NCBI GenBank assembly: GCA_949840885.1
Contig: CATKYJ010000016.1
Span: forward strand, 29,575-93,574
From: an uncultured Acetatifactor sp.
Lineage (GTDB): Bacteria; Bacillota; Clostridia; Lachnospirales; Lachnospiraceae
DNA length: 64,000 nucleotides
Direction: 5' to 3'
Below, in pieces: positions 34,066 through 42,195 of this stretch. The stretch's first letter is position 1, and the number at the start of each line of letters is the position of its first letter. The translations under genes were made by a program, and so were the position numbers. The notes under the pieces were generated by a model. The model did not search any database and had not been told where the DNA came from. It saw only the letters and a list, made by a program, of their open reading frames with translations.

Positions 34066-34779
34066 ATGGATATTACTTTGCACTATCAGGAAAAAGGAGA
34101 GAAGGAGCCCCTTATCCTTCTGCACGGGAACGGGGAGGACGGCTCTTATTTCAGGCACCAGATAGATTATTTCAGCGACAGATACAGAGTGATCGCTTTA
34201 GATACCAGGGGCCACGGCAAATCGCCGAGAGGAGTCAGACCTTTTACCATCAAGCAGTTCGCCTGTGATTTAAACGATTTTTTCACAGAGTTGGAGATTT
34301 CCAACGCAATCATTTTAGGATTTTCGGATGGGGCAAATATCGCCATGGAATTTGCGCTTGCCTATCCGGACAAGGTGAAAGCGCTGATTGTAAATGGAGG
34401 GAATCTGAACCCGGACGGGGTAAAAAGAACCACGCAGATTCCGATTGAAATAGGATATCGGATAGCCAAACGGTTTGCTTCCAAATCGACAGGTGCCAAA
34501 CGGAATGCCGAAATGCTTGGCTTAATGGTGAATGAGCCGAATATTGAGGCAGATGAACTGAGAAGAATAAAAGCGCCTACATTGGTAATCTGCGGAAGAA
34601 ATGATATGATCAGGGAATCCCACACAAAAATGATTGCGGATCATATACCTGGCGCAAAGCTATCAATCATTCAAGGGAATCATTTTATTGCGAATAAGAG
34701 GCATGCGGCATTTAACAAGGCAGTGGAAGACTTTTTACAGACCATCCCGATAGGGATGGCAGAAGAGAGAAGAAAATGA
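34066..34779 (+). CDS. Alpha/beta-fold hydrolase
   Basis: About 237 aa; the start MDITLHYQEKGEKEPLILL follows GGAGG by 7 bp, and the track's earlier start is not used. LILLHGNGEDGSYF (oxyanion hole), ALDTRGHGKSP, ILGFSDGANIAMEFAL (nucleophile Ser in G-x-S-x-G), VICGRNDMI (Asp) and IIQGNHFIANK (His) complete the catalytic set. Small esterase or similar; the substrate is unknown. Its stop overlaps the next ATG by 4 bp. Confidence 0.88.
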   Translation: MDITLHYQEKGEKEPLILLHGNGEDGSYFRHQIDYFSDRYRVIALDTRGHGKSPRGVRPFTIKQFACDLNDFFTELEISNAIILGFSDGANIAMEFALAYPDKVKALIVNGGNLNPDGVKRTTQIPIEIGYRIAKRFASKSTGAKRNAEMLGLMVNEPNIEADELRRIKAPTLVICGRNDMIRESHTKMIADHIPGAKLSIIQGNHFIANKRHAAFNKAVEDFLQTIPIGMAEERRK

Positions 34780-35582
34780 TAGTAAAAAACGAATATCCGA
34801 TCCTGGAATACAGCACGGACAAACTCGCTGTCATCAATCCTGACAGAGAAGCATCCAAAGGGGACAGGGACGGCCAGGGAGAGGGCGGCTTTAGGCGTTT
34901 CCCCAGGCTCTGCCTGGTGACTTTCTTCGAGGAGGTGCTTGACAGCGCAGTAGAGAGATATGGGGGAGAGAAGATAGGCACCTATGTCTCCGAAATGAAG
35001 GACTTCCATGTATATCGGTTCACAGTGGATGGGACAGATGTTTGCGCCGTACAGGCGGTGGTGGCCTCAGGCTCCATCGCCATGATGACGGAGATGCTCT
35101 ATGGCAGCGGCGTGGAGGCAATCGTCTGTTGCGGCGGCTGTGGGGTGCTGGACAATATTCCGGAGGGAGCCGTGATCGTACCGGTGCGGGCCCTGCGGGA
35201 CGAGGGGGCCTCCTACAAATATCTGCCGCCGGCGCGGTTCATTGAACTGCAGGCAGAGCCCATCCAGCGCTTCCGGAAAGTCCTGTCCGGTCACGGCATC
35301 CCTTACATAGAATGCGCCACCTGGTCAACGGACGGCTTCTACCGGGAGACCAGGGAAATGGTGGCCTACCGGAGGGACGAGGGCTGTAGGGCCGTGGAGA
35401 TGGAGTGCGCCACCATGGCTGCCATCGCCCAGTTTCGGGGCAAGGTCTTCGGCCAGCTGCTCTACAGCGGCGACATCCTCACCGGCGGCGCGGAGGACTA
35501 CGATGACAGGGACTGGAGCAACAATGTCTCCGCAAGGGAGAGGCTGTTCGCGCTTGCGCTGGAGGCGCTGTGTATGCTATGA
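34776..35582 (+). CDS. Nucleoside phosphorylase (uridine/purine phosphorylase-like)
   Basis: 268 aa, start overlapping the hydrolase stop (ATGA). VVASGSIAMMTEMLYGSGVE, IVCCGGCGVLDNIPEGAVIVP, STDGFYRE and the substrate-binding VEMECATMAAIAQFRG, then QLLYSGDILTGGAE, match the NP-I fold of uridine phosphorylase relatives. It would release ribose 1-phosphate from a nucleoside. The N-terminal ~45 residues contain a loop (ASKGDRDGQGEGG) not typical of the family. Coupled translation with the hydrolase suggests a common pathway, unknown. Confidence 0.85.
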   Translation: MIVKNEYPILEYSTDKLAVINPDREASKGDRDGQGEGGFRRFPRLCLVTFFEEVLDSAVERYGGEKIGTYVSEMKDFHVYRFTVDGTDVCAVQAVVASGSIAMMTEMLYGSGVEAIVCCGGCGVLDNIPEGAVIVPVRALRDEGASYKYLPPARFIELQAEPIQRFRKVLSGHGIPYIECATWSTDGFYRETREMVAYRRDEGCRAVEMECATMAAIAQFRGKVFGQLLYSGDILTGGAEDYDDRDWSNNVSARERLFALALEALCML

Positions 35583-35764
35583 ATTCTTTTGACGATGATT
35601 TTTGGGAAATGCTGGACTGCCTGGTGAAAGATTCGGAGACAGTGATAGACAGGCCCAAAGGAACGGCGCATCCCAGGTAACCGGATTTTATCGATAAGGT
35701 CGCTTGCGGATATCTGAAGAATACTTTGTCCATGTACGGCGGTATCGATGTGCGGGGGCGGGGA
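35579..35764 (+). pseudogene. Decayed inorganic pyrophosphatase-like gene
   Basis: ATG overlapping the phosphorylase stop begins MNSFDDDFWEMLDCLVKD..IDRPKGTAHPR, then hits an in-frame TAA; past it the same frame continues PDFIDKVACGYLKNTLSMYG and GIDV. The pattern 'IDRPKG--HP-YP-FIY--DYGYL--T-SMDG-GIDVW' is that of a clostridial pyrophosphatase-like family. The Tyr codon of HPRYP has become a stop, and the remainder is lost after GIDV, so the gene is dead. Confidence 0.65.
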
Positions 35765-35857
35765 AAAAGCAGGATTCCATGTCAGCAGTCAGCGCCGCCG
35801 GTGGCAATATGACAGGAAAGTTGGAAATGCCGCTTGCGCGGCGGAATGAGACGAAAA

Positions 35858-36655
35858 ATGACAACAGATTATCTACAGACAAAAGGACGAATATTTGACA
35901 TACAGCGGTATTCCATCCATGACGGAACAGGAATCCGAACCATCTGTTTCCTGAAAGGCTGCGTGCTGCGGTGCAAGTGGTGCTGCAACCCGGAGTCCCA
36001 GGAGTATGGGATCCAGGAGATGACCGTTCAGGGCAAGAAGAAAATCATCGGCCGGGACGTGACGGTGGCGGAAGTTTTGGAGACCGTGGAAAAGGACAGG
36101 CCCTATTACAACCGCTCCGGCGGCGGACTGACCCTGTCCGGCGGGGAGAGTCTCTGCCAGCCGGCGTTCGCCAGAGACCTGCTCCGCGCCGCCAAGGCTG
36201 TGGGAATCGGCACCGCCATGGAGAGCATGGGATGTGCGAAATGGGAGGTTATTGAGGAAATCCTGCCATACCTTGACCAATACCTCATGGACATCAAGCA
36301 TATGGACAGCGAAAAGCATAAGCGCTTCACCGGAAAGGGAAATGAGCTGATGCTGGAGAATGCCAAGAGGATTGCGGCATCCGGTCAGACGTTTCTCAGC
36401 ATACGGGTGCCCGTGATTCCTACGTTCAATGATACGCCCGCCGAAATCAGGGCGATCGCCCGGTTCGCGGACACCCTGCCCGGGGTGGAGGAGATCTATC
36501 TGCTCCCATACCACAGGCTGGGCCAGGACAAGTACGCGGGCCTGGGCAGAACATACGAGCTGCCGGATATCCTGCCGCCGGAGGCAGAGCATATGGAGCG
36601 GCTGAAGAAAGAAGTGGAGAGCTGTACGAAATTAAAGTGCCATATAGGCGGATAA
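35858..36655 (+). CDS. Activating enzyme for the glycyl radical propanediol dehydratase
   Basis: About 265 aa; MTTDYLQTKGRIFDIQRYS is taken as the start (ATG 35846 is also possible; neither has a strong ribosome site). Radical SAM enzyme that installs the glycyl radical on the dehydratase. C35-x3-C39-x2-C42 (CVLRCKWC) binds the 4Fe-4S cluster; GGGLTLSGGES is the SAM-binding GGE motif; DIKHMDSEKHKRFTG and LPYHRLGQDKY are also family features. The extra ferredoxin-like cysteine insert of many glycyl-radical activases is absent after CNPESQ, making this a short, PflA-like form. It is separated from its substrate gene by five genes and remnants. Confidence 0.92.
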   Translation: MTTDYLQTKGRIFDIQRYSIHDGTGIRTICFLKGCVLRCKWCCNPESQEYGIQEMTVQGKKKIIGRDVTVAEVLETVEKDRPYYNRSGGGLTLSGGESLCQPAFARDLLRAAKAVGIGTAMESMGCAKWEVIEEILPYLDQYLMDIKHMDSEKHKRFTGKGNELMLENAKRIAASGQTFLSIRVPVIPTFNDTPAEIRAIARFADTLPGVEEIYLLPYHRLGQDKYAGLGRTYELPDILPPEAEHMERLKKEVESCTKLKCHIGG

Positions 36656-36699
36656 ATCTCTGCATTCGGAGAGCGCATGGATGAGAGGAGGAATCGGCT

Positions 36700-36885
36700 G
36701 TGAAGAAATATGAATATGTAAATGTCCATATTGGCAGATTCTGCGGAGCGAAATCCAAGGAACATAGAGACATTATCAACGCATATGCGGCAAAAGGATA
36801 TCGCTATATAGGATATATTCCTACGAATATCAGCGACTATGGAAAGATAAAGGATATGGACCTGGTCTTTGAGACAGAGTGTTGA
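36700..36885 (+). CDS. DUF4177-type small protein
   Basis: 61 aa from GTG 36700 with GAGGAGG 8 bp upstream. KKYEYVNVHIGRFCGAKSKE, HRDIINAYAAKGYRYIGYIP and DMDLVFE match the DUF4177 pattern, small proteins common in Firmicutes with no known function. It lies 44 bp after the activase gene and 13 bp before the next gene. Confidence 0.75.
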   Translation: MKKYEYVNVHIGRFCGAKSKEHRDIINAYAAKGYRYIGYIPTNISDYGKIKDMDLVFETEC

Positions 36886-36898
36886 CAAGGGAAATGAT

Positions 36899-37588
36899 AT
36901 GAGAATAATTGACGATATTACGAATTTTATTTTTCCGGAAGACATTCCTGCGCAGGATGATACGAAAAGCAGCGGGAAAAGTGGAGAATCCATAACGGGA
37001 GAGGGACTCGCGGAAGACAAGCTGTCTGCATTGAGGGCAGATGTCATCTTCATCCCCGGTGGTTCTTATCCGGAGCTGCCGGAGCGGGCGGCGCAGCTGT
37101 GGAAAGCGGGGTATGCTCCCTGGGTGGTGCCGTCCGGCCGATATTCCATAACGGTGGGCAGATTCGCAGGCGTTAAGTCCAAAGGGGAAATCTACCGGAA
37201 AGCCTACGCCACCGAGTGCGAGTTCTATACGGATGTCCTGCTGGCAAACGGGGTTGCCCCGGACTGCATCTTTCCGGAGGACGAGGCTCAGTTCACCGCC
37301 GAGAACGCCAGATTTACCAGAAAGGTTCTGGACGCGAAAGGGCTGTACCCGAAAAAAGCCATCATCTGCTGCAAGGGGTATCATGCCAGGAGATGCCTGA
37401 TGTACTATCAGATCTGTTTTCCGGATACGGAGCTTCTGATTGCCCCTGCGGAGGGAAAAGTGACCAGGGAGAACTGGTACAGAACGGATTTTGGAAGACA
37501 GAGGGTGATGGGAGAGCTGGCCAGGCTGGGGACGCAGTTTACACCGGAGATGACGCCGGAGATGGCGGAAATCATGAAGTCTGTGTGA
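36899..37588 (+). CDS. YdcF-family (DUF218) protein
   Basis: About 229 aa starting MRIIDDITNFIFPEDIPAQ. DVIFIPGGSYPELPERAAQL, PWVVPSGRYS, CIFPEDEAQFTAENARF and IICCKGYHARRCLMYYQICFP are the DUF218 landmarks: a Rossmann-like fold seen in YdcF and ElyC. No signal peptide or membrane segment, so it is cytosolic. Substrate unknown. A short inverted repeat (ATATGCC/GGCATAT, 37588-37608) follows the stop. Confidence 0.82.
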   Translation: MRIIDDITNFIFPEDIPAQDDTKSSGKSGESITGEGLAEDKLSALRADVIFIPGGSYPELPERAAQLWKAGYAPWVVPSGRYSITVGRFAGVKSKGEIYRKAYATECEFYTDVLLANGVAPDCIFPEDEAQFTAENARFTRKVLDAKGLYPKKAIICCKGYHARRCLMYYQICFPDTELLIAPAEGKVTRENWYRTDFGRQRVMGELARLGTQFTPEMTPEMAEIMKSV

Positions 37589-37738
37589 TATGCCTGTGAC
37601 CGGCATATGAAGTAAGCGGAAGAATGTAGAATGTTTCTGAGAAGATGGCATCTTAGGCGATAGCCGTTTGTAAATGACATTAGGTGCAGACGCATCATGC
37701 TGCCGTGAGCGGCGAAGGCGTGAACAGAGACGAAAGGA

Positions 37739-38116
37739 ATGAATAACATGGATTGGCTTGATGACAGGGAAAAACGCAGAATCGTGCAGGAGCTGGTGCC
37801 GGGCAAGCAGATCACGCTGGCCCATATCATAGCAAATCCCGACCCGGTGCTGTATGAAAAGCTGGGCCTGGATCCCAGCGTAGACTACACCCGGGCAGCC
37901 ATCGGCGTCCTGACAGTGTCCCCGGCGGAAACGGCCATCATTATGGCGGATGTGGCCATGAAAGCCGCCGCCATTGATCTGGGCTTTGTAGACAGGTTCA
38001 GCGGATCCCTGATCATATCGGGCACCGTGTCCGAGGTGGAGGCTTCGGAGCAGGCGATACTGGACTATGTGCGGGATGTGCTGCATTATACGGTCTGTGA
38101 GATTACGAGGACATAA
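37739..38116 (+). CDS. BMC shell protein, permuted PduU/EutS type
   Basis: 125 aa (start at 37739 or 37748, MDWLDDREKRRIVQEL). IVQELVPGKQITLAHIIANP and AAIGVLTVSPAETAIIMADVAMKAAAIDLGFVDRFSGSL (in pieces) are the landmarks of the circularly permuted BMC domain found in EutS and PduU, which form hexagonal tiles with a beta-barrel cap. It belongs to the propanediol microcompartment shell but is encoded about 3.2 kb upstream of the main shell operon, after the activase group. Confidence 0.92.
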   Translation: MNNMDWLDDREKRRIVQELVPGKQITLAHIIANPDPVLYEKLGLDPSVDYTRAAIGVLTVSPAETAIIMADVAMKAAAIDLGFVDRFSGSLIISGTVSEVEASEQAILDYVRDVLHYTVCEITRT

Positions 38117-38209
38117 TACTGTCTTTGAGGAAAGGCTTGTGTATAGTTTAGCATATGTTGTCGGGATGTGGGATTGAAAGTGCTTCTAAGCGCACGGAAA
38201 GGCTTCATT

Positions 38210-38530
38210 ATGGAAAAGACAGTAATGACAGAGAAGACAGAAAAGACTACAGAAGAATACGAGAAGAAACTGAAGGCATACTATGACGAGACAGGCAGGC
38301 TGACCCAATATCCCTCTAAGAGACCTATGCGGATTCTGGCGCTGACCAAGATTGCAGAGCAGTTTGAGGCCTCAAGAAAGTACACGGAGAAAGAAGTAAA
38401 TGAAATCATCCGGACGAATATCGCGTTCGGGGATGTTGAATTAGTCCGCAGGGAGATGTTCCAGTACAGGCTGGTGGACAGGCTCAAAGACGGTTCCGCG
38501 TATTGGCGGGAGGAGAACCAGCGGACATAA
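38210..38530 (+). CDS. DUF2087-domain protein
   Basis: About 106 aa from ATG 38210 with GGAAAGG upstream. KLKAYYDETGRLTQYPSKRP, MRILALTKIAEQFEASRKYT, EKEVNEIIRTN and DVELVRREMFQYRLVDRL are typical of DUF2087, a small winged-helix-like domain often at the end of ArsR-type regulators. Here it stands alone, so it may be a stripped regulator; no metal motif is visible. Confidence 0.82.
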   Translation: MEKTVMTEKTEKTTEEYEKKLKAYYDETGRLTQYPSKRPMRILALTKIAEQFEASRKYTEKEVNEIIRTNIAFGDVELVRREMFQYRLVDRLKDGSAYWREENQRT

Positions 38531-38568
38531 AAGGGAACTGATGGGAAGTTTTGTCAGGGAGGCAATGG

Positions 38569-40155
38569 ATGGGGATCTATTTGAATCCGGGGAAAGATGG
38601 TTTTCGGACCGCAGTCCGTTCGGAAATCTATGTGGATAAGACAGGGCTGATCGGGTGCACCAACAGATATCTGAATACAGAGCAGAAGTACATCTGTGTC
38701 AGCAGGCCCAGACGCTTCGGGAAATCCATGGCGCTTAAGATGCTGGCTGCTTATTATTGCCGTGCTTACGACTCCCGGGAACTGTTTGAGGGGCTGAAGA
38801 TTACAGAAAGTCCGGGTTTTTCGGAGAACCTGAATCGTTATGACGTGATTTTTCTGAATATGCAGCAGTTTTTGATTGAGGCAGAGACCGGGGAGGTCGT
38901 GAACTATCTGCAGCAAGGGGTGCTGGAAGAATTACAGGAGGAATATGGGGAGCTATTGAACAGGCAGTCTTCGGGAATCGCGGATGCCCTGAGAAAGATT
39001 TACGCAAAATCAGGAAAACAGTTCATTTTTCTGATCGACGAATGGGACTGCGTGATGCGGGAGCGGCAGGAGTCAGAGGCGCTGCAGAAAGGATATCTGG
39101 ATTTCCTGCGCAATCTCCTGAAAGACCAGCCCTATGTAGCGCTCGCCTATATGACAGGGATCCTCCCTGTAAAGAAGTATGGGCAACACTCTGCCCTGAA
39201 CATGTTCTGGGAATACTCCATGACAGATCAGAGCTTTTTTGAGGAATATACGGGCTTTACGGATACGGAGGTGCAGGGGCTCTGTGAACGTTTCTCTATG
39301 GATTACGTAGAGGCAGGAAGCTGGTACGATGGCTACCAGCTGACGGAATATAAGCATGTATACAATCCAAAATCCGTGGTGGAGGCAATGCTGCGCCGTA
39401 GATTTTCAAACTATTGGACGTCTACAGAGACCTACGATGCGCTGAAAGTCTATATGGACATGGATTTTGACGGGCTTCGCGCCGACATCGTCCAGATGCT
39501 GGGCGGAGGGAGAGTCAGGGTGAACACCCGCAGCTTCCAGAACGACATGTGCACCTTTAGGACAAAGGACGATGTACTGACTCTGCTGATTCACCTGGGA
39601 TACTTAGGCTACGATTCCGAGGAAAAGGAAGCCTTTATCCCGAACAGGGAAATCATTGAAGAATTTGAGAACGCCATGAGCGTAGGCGGCTGGGCGGAAG
39701 TCATGAATGTGCTGAAAGCCTCGGAGCGCCTGCTGGAAGATACGCTTAACTGCGATGCGGAGAGGGTCGCGGAGGGGCTTGACAGGGCCCATACAGAAGT
39801 GGCTTCCATATTGACCTACAACGACGAGAGCTCCCTGGCAGCGGCTGTCAGCCTGGCGTATTACAGCGCGCGGAAGGACTACAGGATGATTCGGGAATTT
39901 CCCACAGGCCGCGGCTTTGCGGACGTGGTATTTCTGCCGCTGCCCTCCCGCGGGAAACCTGCCATGGTAATCGAACTGAAGTACGACAAGTCCGCCCGTG
40001 CGGCCATCGGGCAGATAAAAGACAGGCAGTATACACAGGCTCTGGAGGGGTATTCCGGCGAAGTTCTGCTGGTAGGTGTGAATTATGAAAAGGACAGTGC
40101 GAACAAGAGGCACAGCTGCGTGATCGAGAGAGTGCGGCTAACTGGTCATCAATAA
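38569..40155 (+). CDS. AAA-ATPase-like protein with PD-(D/E)XK nuclease tail (PF09820/DUF1703 type)
   Basis: About 528 aa from ATG 38569 with GGGAGG 7 bp upstream. MGIYLNPGKDGFRTAVRSEI, YVDKTGLIGC and CVSRPRRFGKSMALKMLAAYY (degenerate Walker A) define the AAA_4-like N-terminal domain; FIFLIDEWDCVM is the Walker B. The C-terminal part has GFADVVFLPLPSRGKPAMVIELKYDKS (in pieces), the D...E-x-K nuclease core. Very common multicopy genes of gut Clostridia, of unknown function and sometimes thought defence-related. Cargo inside the BMC region. Confidence 0.88.
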   Translation: MGIYLNPGKDGFRTAVRSEIYVDKTGLIGCTNRYLNTEQKYICVSRPRRFGKSMALKMLAAYYCRAYDSRELFEGLKITESPGFSENLNRYDVIFLNMQQFLIEAETGEVVNYLQQGVLEELQEEYGELLNRQSSGIADALRKIYAKSGKQFIFLIDEWDCVMRERQESEALQKGYLDFLRNLLKDQPYVALAYMTGILPVKKYGQHSALNMFWEYSMTDQSFFEEYTGFTDTEVQGLCERFSMDYVEAGSWYDGYQLTEYKHVYNPKSVVEAMLRRRFSNYWTSTETYDALKVYMDMDFDGLRADIVQMLGGGRVRVNTRSFQNDMCTFRTKDDVLTLLIHLGYLGYDSEEKEAFIPNREIIEEFENAMSVGGWAEVMNVLKASERLLEDTLNCDAERVAEGLDRAHTEVASILTYNDESSLAAAVSLAYYSARKDYRMIREFPTGRGFADVVFLPLPSRGKPAMVIELKYDKSARAAIGQIKDRQYTQALEGYSGEVLLVGVNYEKDSANKRHSCVIERVRLTGHQ

Positions 40156-40185
40156 AAATATTTCCGGAAAGGAAGAGGAAACCAT

Positions 40186-40524
40186 ATGAGAATAGGAGAG
40201 GTCTGCCTGCTCACCAATGATGTGATCAGGCTTGCGGATTTTTATAAGAAGCTGCTGGATTTGGACAACGAAAGCAGCGATGCGGTGCACCAGACTCTGA
40301 TCGGGGAGGAGACCATGCTGACCATATATGACGACGGCTCTAAGAAGAACAATCAGAACCAGAACATCTGTCTGGCATTTACCGTGGAAGACATGGAAAA
40401 AGAGTACCGCAGAGTCATGGAGCTGGGAGCCGAGATCATAGAGCCGCCCACGGCACGCCCCTGGGGAGCGGTGAACATGAGCTTCCGAGACCCGGACGGA
40501 AATACCGTCTACCTGAGAACATGA
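40186..40524 (+). CDS. VOC-family (glyoxalase/bleomycin resistance) protein
   Basis: 112 aa. MRIGEVCLLTNDVIRLADFY, KKLLDLDN, CLAFTVEDMEKEYRRVMELG and FRDPDGNTVYLRT are the beta-alpha-beta-beta-beta landmarks of a vicinal-oxygen-chelate protein with metal-ligand-like Glu/His positions. Function unknown. It overlaps the next start by 4 bp (ATGA), so it is coupled to the EutP/PduV-like gene. Confidence 0.85.
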   Translation: MRIGEVCLLTNDVIRLADFYKKLLDLDNESSDAVHQTLIGEETMLTIYDDGSKKNNQNQNICLAFTVEDMEKEYRRVMELGAEIIEPPTARPWGAVNMSFRDPDGNTVYLRT

Positions 40525-40970
40525 AAAAACTGATACTTATGGGCCGCAGCGAAAGCGGCAAGACCACGCTGAAGCAGGCCCTGTCCAGGGAAAAGATACA
40601 GTACTGCAAGACCCAGTACATCCATTACAGGGACGTGCTGATCGACACACCCGGGGAGTACGCCCAGACCCACCGCCTGGGCCACGCGCTGGCGCTGTAC
40701 GCCTACGAGGCGGACGTGGTGGGCCTGCTGGTGGCGGCTACGGAAAGCTACAGCCTCTTCCCGCCCAACATCACCTGCATGGTGAACCGGGACGTCATCG
40801 GCATCGTCACCAAGATAAACGACCCAAAGGCCAACCGGCGGCTGGCGGAATCGTGGCTGCGCAATTCCGGCTGCAGGGATATTTTCTTTGTGGATTCTGT
40901 CACAGGGGAGGGCGTGGAGGAAATTCTGGCATATTTAGACCGTCCCAAAGATCAGAAACCACAAAAATAA
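40521..40970 (+). CDS. EutP/PduV-family small GTPase-like protein
   Basis: 149 aa. P-loop GRSESGKTTLKQAL, the family-specific YCKTQYIHYRDVLIDTPGEY (G3 region) and GIVTKINDPKANR (the G4-type NKxD in variant form T-K-I-N-D) mark the EutP/PduV family, found only with microcompartments and thought to help position or regulate them. It is the last gene before the main BMC promoter. Confidence 0.92.
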   Translation: MKKLILMGRSESGKTTLKQALSREKIQYCKTQYIHYRDVLIDTPGEYAQTHRLGHALALYAYEADVVGLLVAATESYSLFPPNITCMVNRDVIGIVTKINDPKANRRLAESWLRNSGCRDIFFVDSVTGEGVEEILAYLDRPKDQKPQK

Positions 40971-41001
40971 AACAAAAACAGCACAATCCAACATTTGCTT
41001 A

Positions 41002-41030
41002 TTGACTTGTGTGGTAGATAGGCTTATAAT
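41002..41030 (+). promoter_or_regulatory. Strong promoter of the main BMC operon
   Basis: TTGACT (41002-41007), 17-bp spacer, perfect TATAAT (41025-41030). The expected start is near 41037, so the transcript begins inside or just before the first hairpin of the repeat array. The leader to the aldolase start is about 250 nt. Confidence 0.85.
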
Positions 41031-41035
41031 GTAAG

Positions 41036-41140
41036 ACAATAGAAAGCATCCCTTTGCTTTCTATTGTATAAGACAGCGGAAAGCATCCTTTTGCTTTCTA
41101 TTGTACAATCCAGCAGAAAGCATCCCTTTTGCTTTCAATA
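41036..41140 (+). promoter_or_regulatory. Three hairpins in 37-bp tandem spacing in the BMC operon leader
   Basis: GAAAGCA...TGCTTTC palindromes start at 41042, 41079 and 41116, exactly 37 bp apart. The first extends to a perfect 13-bp stem (ACAATAGAAAGCA/TGCTTTCTATTGT, 41036-41067); the others have 7-bp core stems. Loops are TCCCTT-like. They could be stacked operators, anti-activator sites or leader RNA hairpins. No T run follows, so they are not plain terminators. From 41141 to 41286 nothing further is seen except the aldolase ribosome site. Confidence 0.7.
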
Positions 41141-41286
41141 AAACCGTTACACTCAATGTTGTCGTCCGGCAGGCCGGGTTGTCTGTATGGAAAAGGATTC
41201 AGGACATATGTACACCTGCCGCTGGGAAAGCCAGCGGCAATGGGACAAGCTGACGGCAGGAACCAAATGAATCAGGAGGAATCAAA

Positions 41287-42093
41287 ATGCAGAACGAGTA
41301 CGAAATCAAAAAAGAGATTTGCGACATCGGCAAGAGAATCTACAACAGGAACATGGTGGCCGCCAACGACGGCAACATCTCCGTAAAACTGAACGACAAT
41401 GAGTTCCTGTGCACCCCTACGGGTGTGTCCAAGGGCTTCATGACCCCCGAGTACATCTGCAAGGTGGACGCCCAGGGCAATGTGATCCAGGCCAACGGCA
41501 ATTTCAAACCCTCGTCCGAGATCAAGATGCATATGAGAGTCTACCAGGAGAGAACTGATGTCAGAAGCGTAGTACATGCGCATCCCGTGTATGCCACCAG
41601 CTTCGCCATTGCCGGCATCCCCCTGACCCAGCCCATCATGCCCGAGGCGGTTATCGCTCTTGGCTGCGTGCCAATCGCAAAGTACGGCAGACCCTCCACC
41701 ATGGAGATTCCCGATGCCGTTTCCGAGTATGTACAGCATTTTGACGCCGTTCTCTTGGAGAATCACGGCGCATTGACCTATTCCGATTCCCTGCTTGCCG
41801 CTTACCTGAAGATGGAGTCCGTGGAGTTCTACGCACAGCTTCTGTATCAGTCCAGGATGCTGGGAGGCCCCAAGGAGTTCACACCCCAGCAGGTGGAGGA
41901 CCTCTATGAGATCAGGAGACAGTTCGGCATGAAAGGCCGTCATCCGGCCAATCTTTGCCCCAACGTGAAAGAGGGCAAGCCCAGCTGCCATACCTGCGGA
42001 GGCGGATGCCACAGCGGCGACAAGAATTCCGCTGTTTCCGCTGACATGGTGGCGGAGATTACCAGGAAAGTCATCGAACAGTTAGGCAAATAA
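41287..42093 (+). CDS. fucA: L-fuculose-phosphate aldolase with C-terminal encapsulation extension
   Basis: 268 aa; CAGGAGG upstream. Class II zinc aldolase cleaving fuculose 1-phosphate (perhaps also rhamnulose 1-phosphate) to DHAP and lactaldehyde. NMVAANDGNISVKL, SEIKMHMRVYQERTDV, VHAHPVYATSFA (zinc His-x-His), PIMPEAVI and LENHGAL are the family landmarks. Free-standing FucA is about 215 aa; here about 50 residues are added, containing a Cys-rich linker (CPNVKEG..CHTCGGGC) and an amphipathic helix (SADMVAEITRKVIEQLGK) that resembles a microcompartment targeting peptide. First gene of the main BMC operon. Confidence 0.92.
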   Translation: MQNEYEIKKEICDIGKRIYNRNMVAANDGNISVKLNDNEFLCTPTGVSKGFMTPEYICKVDAQGNVIQANGNFKPSSEIKMHMRVYQERTDVRSVVHAHPVYATSFAIAGIPLTQPIMPEAVIALGCVPIAKYGRPSTMEIPDAVSEYVQHFDAVLLENHGALTYSDSLLAAYLKMESVEFYAQLLYQSRMLGGPKEFTPQQVEDLYEIRRQFGMKGRHPANLCPNVKEGKPSCHTCGGGCHSGDKNSAVSADMVAEITRKVIEQLGK

Positions 42094-42195
42094 ACCAGGC
42101 TGACAAAATGCTTCGGACAAGCTGCCCGGGCAGCTGTCCCATACAGTTCCTGAATGGACGTAAGCGACAGCCAGAGCGTTTTGCGGGAGATTTGT

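Noticed and set aside
41036-41140. CRISPR-like array at the 37-bp repeats
   Set aside because: Repeats are adjacent palindromes without unique spacers, and no cas genes are present.
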